Both the position numbers and the translations under genes were made by a program. This document shows, in pieces, positions 6,102-11,028 of a stretch of 11,028 nucleotides of DNA (positions are counted from its first letter, which is position 1; each line of letters starts with the position of its first letter). The stretch is from NCBI GenBank assembly GCA_946222435.1, contig CAMIOJ010000041.1:1-11028 (forward strand), in the 5' to 3' direction. Source of the stretch: an uncultured Micrococcus sp. GTDB lineage: Bacteria; Actinomycetota; Actinomycetes; Actinomycetales; Micrococcaceae. The notes beneath the pieces are model-generated. The model worked only from the letters and a program-made list of their open reading frames with translations, ran no database searches and was not told where the DNA came from.

Positions 6102-8171
6102 ATGGCCGCTCCCACCCGCTCTGCCGCGACGGTGCACGCGGAGGGACCGCCGGCCGCCTCACGACACACTCGCCGCCGTGCAGAGGTGCAAGGGCTGCGC
6201 GCGGTGGCCGTCATGCTCGTGGTGCTCTACCACGTGTTCACCGATCGGGTCTCCGGCGGCGTGGACGTCTTCCTCTTCATCTCCGCGTTCTTCCTCACCG
6301 GCGGACTCCTGCGCCGCCTCGAGGCCGGTGAACGCCCCCACCTGCTCAGCCGATGATCGAGGACGGCCCACCGGCTGATCCCGCTCGCAGGGCTGACCGT
6401 CGCCGCGACCTACGGCCTGATGGCGGTCTTCTACTCCCCCGCGCAGAACGCCACGTGGAGACTCGACGGCCTGGCGTCCGTCACGTACTGGGAGAACTGG
6501 CTGCTGGCCTCCCGGGCCGTCGACTACTACGCCACCGACGGGAGCACGGCCTCTCCGTTCCAGCACTTCTGGTCGCTCTCCGTGCAAGGACAGGTCTTCC
6601 TTCTCTGGCCGGTCCTGTTCGCTGCGGCCGCCGCGGTCGTCCGCCGCACGGCACTGCGTCCCGCGCCGGTCGTCACCGCGATGTTCAGTGCCGTCTTCGT
6701 CGCCTCATTCACGTGGTCCGTGGTCAGCACCGCAGCTCGTCAGGAGTTCGCCTACTTCGACACCTCTGCACGGCTCTGGGAGTTCGCGCTCGCCTCACTG
6801 GTCGCCATCGCGGCCGAACGCCTCCGACCGGGCCCCCGGGCCTCCCTGGCGCTCGGCTGGGTCGGCGTGGTCGGCCTGGTCGCGGTGGGTCTTTTCGTCG
6901 ATGTCCAAGGCGCGTTTCCCGGCTGGATCGCTCTGTGGCCGCTGGCCTCCGCCGCCTGCATCATGGTGGCCGGTCCCACGCGAAGTCGGTTCGGCGTCGA
7001 CACCTGGCTCTCGGCCCGTCCGCTCACCGGCCTCGGGGATTCGGCCTACGCGCTCTACCTGGTGCACTGGCCGCTGCTGACGACGTGGCTCGTGGCGACC
7101 GGACGACCTCGGGCAGGAGCAGCAGACGGCCTCGTCGTCGTCATCCTGTCGATCGTCCTCGCCGTGTTCCTCACCCGCCGGGTGGGCAGGCCCTTGATCA
7201 GGTGGGGTGACCGCACTGGCCATCAGGCGGCGACGGCCGCACTGACTGCCGGGGTGATCGTGTCCATCGTCGCGGCGGCAGGGCTCTGGCACGTCGCAGA
7301 CCGTGCCCGGATGCAGTCCCTGCGGGAGGGCCAGGAGAACACCCACCCCGGAGCAGCGGTGCTCGATCCCGGCCACGAGGCACGGCCCGTCCCCGATGTT
7401 CCACCCCTTCCCCTGATCTCAGGGGACTACCCGCGGCCGGACTACCTGGCGTCCTGCCCCGGGGACCTCGAGCTTAGCCAGGGCGTCCAGGACCTCTGCC
7501 GAGTCGTCTACGCTCCGGAGGAGTCCCAGGGCATCGTCCTCCTGCTGGGCAACAGCCATGTGATGCAGTGGACGCCCGCCGCTGAGGCGTTCGCACGAGA
7601 ACATGACCTGACACTCGTGAGCTTCGTCCGCGGCGGCTGCATGCTCGGCTCCGCAGAGGAACAGGTCGTCCCCTACCGCGTATGCCGAGAGTTCGCCGCG
7701 GAGGTGGGGAACGTCGTGGACCATGTCGACCCGGATGTGGTTGTCCTGCAGAGCACGGTGACCGCCTTCGACGGGTCGGAACGGCAGCTGGAGGGGACCC
7801 GCACCTGGATCCGCCGGTTCTCCGCGGACGGGCGCCACGTCCTCGCGCTCAGGGACAACCCTCGCTTCCGCGAGGCCCTGCCCGTCTGTGCTGAACGCCT
7901 CGGTGCCGCCGCAGCCGAATGCGAGGTCCCCTACCCCCAGGACGTCGACGGGGCTCGACCGTTCGGTCGGCTGGAAGCGGCGGTCCCGCGTGTCGCCGAG
8001 CTCGACATGAACGACCTGGTCTGCCCGGACCGGGTCTGCAGACCGGTGGTCGGGAACCTGTTCGTGTACTGGGACGACGGACACATCACCCCTGACTACG
8101 TGCGCAGTCTGGCGCCGGCCTTCACAGACAGGACCACGCGGAAGCTGGCCGCCGCAGGATTCGACCTCTGA
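6102..8171 (+). pseudogene. OafA-like acyltransferase (acyltransferase 3 family) with C-terminal SGNH domain, interrupted by an in-frame TGA
   Basis: The intact protein would be a 689-residue integral membrane O-acyltransferase that acetylates envelope polysaccharide or glycan. Residues 1-84 carry GLRAVAVMLVVLYHVF with the family His44, then GGVDVFLFISAFFLTGGLL. Codon 85 is TGA (6354-6356). Beyond it the same frame continues with SRTAHRLIPLAGLTVAATYG, HFWSLSVQGQ (from His155), several membrane segments to ALYLVHWPLL, and a periplasmic SGNH domain with GNSH (483-486, Ser485) and DDGH (Asp658, His661). No frameshift is needed: one G-to-A change (TGG, Trp, to TGA) explains the break. An ATG at 6420 could restart translation but would lose the first two membrane segments and His44. 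Nine of the first 40 codons and nine of 40 around GNSH end in A or T, against none of the first 40 of gnd and one of the first 40 of ppk2. Readthrough or a sequencing error are the alternatives. Confidence 0.85.
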
Positions 8172-8182
8172 CCGCGGCCGAC

Positions 8183-8530
8183 TCAGAACAGGTTGACGAG
8201 TGCGACGTAGGCGGCCGTGCCCGCACCGATGGACAGCAGGGTGCGGCGGCCGGCGGCCAGGTGGACGACGACGGTCACCGCCGCTGCGACCAGGGCGTAG
8301 ATCAGGCGCCGCAGGTCCACCGGCTCGCCCGGCGACAGGGCCGCGGAGTCCAGCAGCATGACCAGGGCGAGCACCGTGAGGATGCCCGCAGGCATCCACA
8401 CGGCCAGCCGGCGCACCAGCAGGGACGCGCGCAGCGGCTTCAGCAGGGCGAACGGCAGTGCACGCAGGCAGAAGGTCACCGCACCGGCGACGAGCGCGAC
8501 GGCGAGGATGTAGCCGGCGGAGACGGTCAT
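8183..8530 (-). CDS. azlD: AzlD-family branched-chain amino acid export subunit
   Basis: Small partner of AzlC in export of branched-chain amino acids; inner membrane. It has 115 residues with about four hydrophobic segments: ILAVALVAGAVTF at the start, MPAGILTVLALVMLL (about 47-61), LIYALVAAAVTVVVHLAA in the middle and GAGTAAYVALVNLF at the end. The conserved CLRALPFALL motif lies after the first segment, and the length is normal for AzlD. The start is ATG 8530, whose bases overlap the TGA of azlC as ATGA, so the two are translationally coupled. The stop lies only 11 bases from the convergent stop of the acyltransferase pseudogene. Confidence 0.92.
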   Translation of the reverse strand: MTVSAGYILAVALVAGAVTFCLRALPFALLKPLRASLLVRRLAVWMPAGILTVLALVMLLDSAALSPGEPVDLRRLIYALVAAAVTVVVHLAAGRRTLLSIGAGTAAYVALVNLF

Positions 8531-9339
8531 CGGCGCCCTCCCCCGGTGGCCTCCGCACCGTTCGTGGCGCCGGCACCCTCGACCACCGGAACGGCCCCGG
8601 TCACCGGGTCCTCCTCCGGCAGCCCGAGGGACCGGCGGCCACGGGAGGCCAGGTGGGCCATCACCAGGAAGAGCACGTAGACGGCGAAGGCGACCACGAG
8701 CATCTCGTCCGGGGCCACGGCGAGCGCGACCGCCACGGCGGCGGCCGCCATGAGCACCAGCGGCACCTGCCGCCGCGTCCGGGCCGCGTCCAGGGCCAGG
8801 ACGATGAACAGGGCGGTGAGGGCGAACTCCAGGCCCTCGATCGGCGCCGGGAGCAGACTGCCGGCGGCCACGCCCACGATGCCGCCGAGCACCCAGTAGG
8901 CCTGGAGGGCGACCTGCATGGCCAGCAGGCGCGGACCGGTCCAGCCCGTGCGGTGCGTGGTGGCGATCGCGTAGGCCTCGTCGATCAGCGCACCCATGGA
9001 GTAGACGCGTGCGGGCCGGGAACGCACCGCACGCAGCGGGAAGCTGAACGCGTAGAAGACGTGACGGAAGTTCACCAGGAACACGGTCACCGCGACCGTC
9101 ACCAACGGGGTGCCCGCCACGATGAGCGAGACCAGCAGCAGCTCCACGGAGCCGGCGAACACCACCGTGGACAGCAGCGGCGCGGTCCACCAGGGCAGAG
9201 ACGCCTGCGCCACCAGCAGGCCGAAGGCCAGGCCGAGCGGGAACAGGCCCAGCCCCGCCGCCGAGGACAGGGCGAGGCCGCGGCGGACCTCGGCGCGGGT
9301 CGACGCGGTGGCGGCGGTGACGGTGGACTCGATGCTCAT
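8527..9339 (-). CDS. azlC: AzlC-family branched-chain amino acid permease
   Basis: Large subunit of an AzlCD exporter (BrnFE type in corynebacteria), which extrudes Leu, Ile, Val and sometimes Met. It has 270 residues with six or so hydrophobic segments. AzlC marks include GLFPLGLAFGLL near residues 31-42, VVFAGSVELLLVSLIVAGTP, VFLVNFRHVFYAFSF and the DEAYAI segment. A hydrophilic Gly/Ala/Glu-rich tail of about 30 residues follows the last membrane segment and is probably cytoplasmic and not conserved. ATG 9339 lacks a strong Shine-Dalgarno. The gene begins 42 bases after the 3' end of tRNA-Val on the same strand and overlaps azlD by four bases. No Lrp-type regulator gene is adjacent, although brnFE is controlled by such a regulator in Corynebacterium. 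Confidence 0.93.
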   Translation of the reverse strand: MSIESTVTAATASTRAEVRRGLALSSAAGLGLFPLGLAFGLLVAQASLPWWTAPLLSTVVFAGSVELLLVSLIVAGTPLVTVAVTVFLVNFRHVFYAFSFPLRAVRSRPARVYSMGALIDEAYAIATTHRTGWTGPRLLAMQVALQAYWVLGGIVGVAAGSLLPAPIEGLEFALTALFIVLALDAARTRRQVPLVLMAAAAVAVALAVAPDEMLVVAFAVYVLFLVMAHLASRGRRSLGLPEEDPVTGAVPVVEGAGATNGAEATGGGRR

Positions 9340-9350
9340 GACGGAACCAG

Positions 9351-9365
9351 GGTGCCACAGGCACC
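9351..9365 (-). other. Small hairpin between tRNA-Val and azlC
   Basis: GGTGCC and GGCACC arms (six pairs, 3-base loop) lie 16 bases after the tRNA 3' end and 11 bases before azlC. There is no T-run. It may be a weak terminator, a processing site or chance. Confidence 0.3.
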
Positions 9366-9381
9366 GGCCCCCGCGGAGCGA

Positions 9382-9458
9382 TGGTGGACCCAGAGGGACT
9401 CGAACCCCCGACCCTCTCGGTGTAAACGAGATGCTCTAGCCGACTGAGCTATGGGTCC
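9382..9458 (-). tRNA. tRNA-Val (anticodon UAC)
   Basis: A 77-base cloverleaf on the minus strand. The acceptor stem pairs GGACCCA with TGGGTCC, followed by discriminator A and an encoded CCA. The D arm holds AGCTCAGTCGG. The anticodon stem TCTCG/CGAGA encloses loop TTTACAC with anticodon TAC, reading GUA (and other GUN) valine codons. The T arm holds GGTTCGAGTCC. All stems close and the T-loop bases are standard. Confidence 0.97.
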
Positions 9459-9470
9459 TGGAACGGCGCC

Positions 9471-9476
9471 ATCCTA
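9471..9476 (-). promoter_or_regulatory. Possible -10 of the tRNA-Val promoter
   Basis: The minus strand reads TAGGAT 12 bases before the tRNA 5' end, giving a predicted start about six bases before the mature tRNA. No good -35 is at the right spacing. The element lies in the short gap next to the peroxiredoxin stop. Confidence 0.4.
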
Positions 9477-9490
9477 CCGGCGTCTGAGGG

Positions 9491-10018
9491 TCAGCCGCGT
9501 TCCGGGTCGGCCGCGCCGGAGGGGCATGCCTCGAGCAGCCCCGCCGTCAGCGCCTCGTGCGCGGCGCGGCTGCGGGGCTGACCCGCCACCGCCTCGACGC
9601 GCCCGACCTCGGTGCCCCCGGCGTCCAGCAGGACGGAGATCCTTCGGGCCCGGCCCGTCTCCGCGTCGAACGCGTCGAAGCCGCGGGCGGCCGCGCCGTG
9701 CGGCCAGAAGTCGGAGAGCAGCGTCAGCGACTCGGGGAGCCCCAGGTCCTCGGCGACGCGTCGCAGGACGGGGGCGGAGTCGCAGGCGACGACCCGCACG
9801 GCCACGTGGTCGTGGGTCCAGCGCTCGGCGAGCTCGCCGAGCCAGGCCAGCTCACCGGTGCACACGGGCGTGAAGGCGCCCGGCAGGAAGGCGAGCCACA
9901 CCCCCACCGGGCGTGCGCCGTCGTCGGGACCGGCGATGGGTGCGAGCCCCGGATCCGCCAGCGGGGGAAAGGACCAGGACTGGCCGTGGGAGTCCCGCAG
10001 GGCGGGCCGGTCAGCCAC
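9491..10018 (-). CDS. AhpE-like peroxiredoxin
   Basis: Thiol peroxidase that reduces hydroperoxides; cytoplasmic. The active site FLPGAFTPVCTGEL fits PxxxTxxC, with Pro46, Thr50 and peroxidatic Cys53; Arg126 in RRISVLLD is the likely active-site Arg. Two further cysteines, Cys79 (VVACDS) and Cys165 (LLEACPSG near the C-terminus), could act in resolving, so 1-Cys against atypical 2-Cys cannot be settled by eye. At 175 residues it is a little longer than mycobacterial AhpE (about 153). The start is GTG 10018, which overlaps the DUF3052 stop by eight bases, so the pair is coupled. The order aceE / DUF3052 / peroxiredoxin matches the mycobacterial AhpE neighbourhood, which supports the AhpE assignment more than sequence alone. 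Confidence 0.88.
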   Translation of the reverse strand: MADRPALRDSHGQSWSFPPLADPGLAPIAGPDDGARPVGVWLAFLPGAFTPVCTGELAWLGELAERWTHDHVAVRVVACDSAPVLRRVAEDLGLPESLTLLSDFWPHGAAARGFDAFDAETGRARRISVLLDAGGTEVGRVEAVAGQPRSRAAHEALTAGLLEACPSGAADPERG

Positions 10019-10442
10019 CGCGCTTCTGCACGAGCTTCACGGCCGCCCAGTCCTCGGACACGCCGGCGCCGGTGGTGGCGTGCAGACCGGCCGTCGTGGC
10101 CGCTTCCTGCACGTCCGCGGGCTCCACGTGGCCGTCCCTGCCCTTGCGCGGGGTCATCACCCAGACCGGCCCCTCCTCCAGGGACGCCTGCGCGTCCACG
10201 AGGGTGTCCGCGAGGTCCGTCGCGTCGCCGTCGTCGGCGCGCCACCACAGCAGCACGGCATCCACCGGCTCCTGGTCCTCCTCCGGCTGCAGCTCGGTGC
10301 CGAGCGCCGCCTCGAGGCGTTCGCGCAGCCCGTGGTCCACGTCCTCGTCATAGCAGAACTCGTGGACGTACTGTCCGGCGGTCAGGCCCAGCTCGTCCAG
10401 CAGGGCATGGGAAGCGTCGGTCGCGGTGGACCCGGCGTCCAT
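10011..10442 (-). CDS. DUF3052 family protein
   Basis: Actinobacterial conserved protein of unknown function, 143 residues and cytoplasmic (no signal or membrane segment). Family-like features are LLDELGLTAGQYVHEFCYDEDVD (about 14-36), DAVLLWWRADDGDATDLADTLVD in the middle, and VWVMTPRKGRDGHVEPADVQEAA. The first half is strongly acidic. The last residues, DWAAVKLVQKRGG, match the usual C-terminal ending in which the protein finishes on a basic patch. The start is ATG 10442 with GAGGAGG about ten bases upstream, a rather long spacing; no nearer start exists in frame. It is divergent from aceE and overlaps the peroxiredoxin start, as in other actinobacteria. The function is unknown; the conserved pairing with a peroxidase gene suggests, but does not show, a redox or stress role. 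Confidence 0.88.
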   Translation of the reverse strand: MDAGSTATDASHALLDELGLTAGQYVHEFCYDEDVDHGLRERLEAALGTELQPEEDQEPVDAVLLWWRADDGDATDLADTLVDAQASLEEGPVWVMTPRKGRDGHVEPADVQEAATTAGLHATTGAGVSEDWAAVKLVQKRGG

Positions 10443-10516
10443 AGTCGTACAGACCTCCTCGGTTGACGGCGGCGGCACCGGTCTCACGGCGACCGCCCGA
10501 TCGGGTGATGGTCCCC

Positions 10517-10522
10517 ACCATA
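10517..10522 (-). promoter_or_regulatory. Possible -10 for DUF3052-peroxiredoxin operon
   Basis: The minus strand reads TATGGT about 75 bases upstream of the DUF3052 start, the best -10 match in this intergenic region. No clear -35 is seen at 16-18 bases. Confidence 0.35.
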
Positions 10523-10570
10523 CGCGTCCGGGAGCGGAACGGACCTTCCCTCTGTGCAGGCGGGCGCGGG

Positions 10571-10576
10571 TAGGCT
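10571..10576 (+). promoter_or_regulatory. Possible -10 for aceE
   Basis: TAGGCT matches the actinobacterial TANNNT -10 pattern. Initiation near 10583 would give a leader of about 125 bases, mostly GC-rich and able to fold. The -35 region (10548-10553) is poor. Confidence 0.35.
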
Positions 10577-10670
10577 GTCCAGCGGACCACCTCATCGAAC
10601 GGGGGCGGCCGCGTACCCCGCGGCCCGAGGCGGCCGCCGCACGGCGTCCGCGATCCCCCTCCCAGACCCC

Positions 10671-10702
10671 GCGGAGGCACCCCTCCGCCCAGCCAGAGGA
10701 GG
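10671..10702 (+). promoter_or_regulatory. Leader hairpin and ribosome binding site of aceE
   Basis: GCGGAGG (10671-10677) pairs fully with CCTCCGC (10682-10688) across a 4-base loop. The CCTCC of the second arm can instead pair with GGAGG (10698-10702) of the Shine-Dalgarno AGAGGAGG. The Shine-Dalgarno ends four bases before TTG 10707 and decides that start. Whether the two pairings compete in the cell is inference. Confidence 0.45.
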
Positions 10703-10706
10703 CAGC

Positions 10707-11028
10707 TTGAGCGCAGCCGAAGAGAGCTCCCGCATCCTGAGCGGACTGACGAACAACTTCCCGGACAAGGATCCGCAGGAGACCGCGGAGTGGATCGAGT
10801 CCTTCGACGGGCTCGTGGAGGAGCGCGGCACCGAGCGGGCGCAGTACATCATGCGCTCCCTGCTCCAGCGCGCCGGCATGAAGTCCGTGGGCGTGCCGAT
10901 GGTGACCACCACGGACTACGTGAACACCATCCCCGCGGACCAAGAGCCGGAGTTCCCGGGCGACGAGGAGCTGGAGCGCCGCTACCGCAACTACCTGCGC
11001 TGGAACGCGGCCGTGATGGTGCAGCGCG
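10707..11028 (+). CDS. aceE: Pyruvate dehydrogenase E1 component, homodimeric type (5' part)
   Basis: Thiamine-diphosphate-dependent E1 of the pyruvate dehydrogenase complex; it decarboxylates pyruvate and passes the acetyl group to the lipoyl E2. Only the first 107 codons are in the window; the gene runs off the right edge. The N-terminal sequence is typical of actinobacterial AceE: DPQETAEWIESFDGLVEERG, then RAQYIMRSLLQRAG, VPMVTTTDYVNTIP, and ELERRYRNYLRWNAAVMVQR. The catalytic ThDP-binding parts lie beyond the window. The start codon is TTG at 10707, supported by AGAGGAGG four bases upstream and by the onset of family-like sequence; no ATG or GTG precedes it in frame. It is divergent from the DUF3052-peroxiredoxin pair. 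Confidence 0.95.
   Translation, partial: MSAAEESSRILSGLTNNFPDKDPQETAEWIESFDGLVEERGTERAQYIMRSLLQRAGMKSVGVPMVTTTDYVNTIPADQEPEFPGDEELERRYRNYLRWNAAVMVQR

Noticed and set aside
6353..7210. ATG overlapping the TGA of the acyltransferase as ATGA, opening a 285-codon frame that might look like a coupled second gene
   Set aside because: The frame gives Arg/Gly/Pro-rich sequence with no membrane segments, while the true acyltransferase sequence continues in the original frame.
8121..8178. GGCCGC/GCGGCC arms around the convergent stops of the acyltransferase gene and azlD, as a terminator
   Set aside because: The loop would be over 20 bases and the stem only six pairs of GC-rich sequence; chance is the better explanation.
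9376..9447. Peptide TQRDSNPRPSRCKRDA in a plus-strand open frame
   Set aside because: This is the well-known false protein motif produced by translating the antisense strand of a tRNA gene; here it is tRNA-Val.
1..11028. Search for CRISPR repeats, insertion sequences, phage or integrase genes, toxin-antitoxin pairs and tRNA-linked attachment duplications
   Set aside because: No spaced repeats, transposase motifs, terminal inverted repeats or second copy of the tRNA 3' end were found by eye; the region reads as core chromosome with one variable surface-modification gene.

Overview
This is an 11 kb stretch of very high-GC actinobacterial chromosome. Third codon positions in the ordinary genes are almost all G or C. 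The gene set and order fit a Micrococcaceae genome, most likely Micrococcus or a close relative; that genus call is inference from sequence style and synteny. The arrangement of an aceE-type pyruvate dehydrogenase E1 gene divergent from a DUF3052 gene and a peroxiredoxin gene recalls the AhpE/aceE neighbourhood of mycobacteria.

Layout. (1) 71-658, plus strand: serine O-acetyltransferase (cysE), ending in a strong GC-rich hairpin that separates it from the convergent next gene. (2) 757-5251, minus strand, transcribed right to left: PPK2-type polyphosphate kinase, a GDSL/SGNH lipoprotein, 6-phosphogluconate dehydrogenase (gnd) and an M14 zinc carboxypeptidase. The first two are nearly contiguous. 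A PHO-box-like pair of 11-nt direct repeats lies upstream of ppk2. (3) 5527-6018, plus: NUDIX hydrolase. (4) 6102-8171, plus: an OafA-like membrane acyltransferase fused to a C-terminal SGNH domain. It has a near-ideal leaderless promoter but is broken by one in-frame TGA at codon 85. (5) 8183-9458, minus: tRNA-Val(UAC) followed by azlC and azlD, a branched-chain amino acid exporter pair with a 4-nt ATGA overlap. (6) 9491-10442, minus: a DUF3052 gene overlapping the start of an AhpE-like peroxiredoxin gene. (7) 10707 to the window end, plus: the 5' end of aceE, starting at TTG behind a strong Shine-Dalgarno and a structured leader.

Most of the window is housekeeping: cysteine synthesis, pentose phosphate pathway, polyphosphate/nucleotide metabolism, amino acid export, peroxide defence and pyruvate oxidation. 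I see no CRISPR array, insertion sequence, phage gene, toxin-antitoxin pair or recognisable defence island, and no convincing wholly new system. The points most worth a second look are the single-codon inactivation of the acyltransferase gene (which also has visibly more relaxed codon use), the PHO-box-like site before ppk2, an apparent signal-peptide remnant in front of the M14 peptidase, and the tRNA-Val/azlCD arrangement. No intergenic stretch exceeds 300 bases. The longest are 5252-5526 and 10443-10706, and both hold only candidate regulatory elements.
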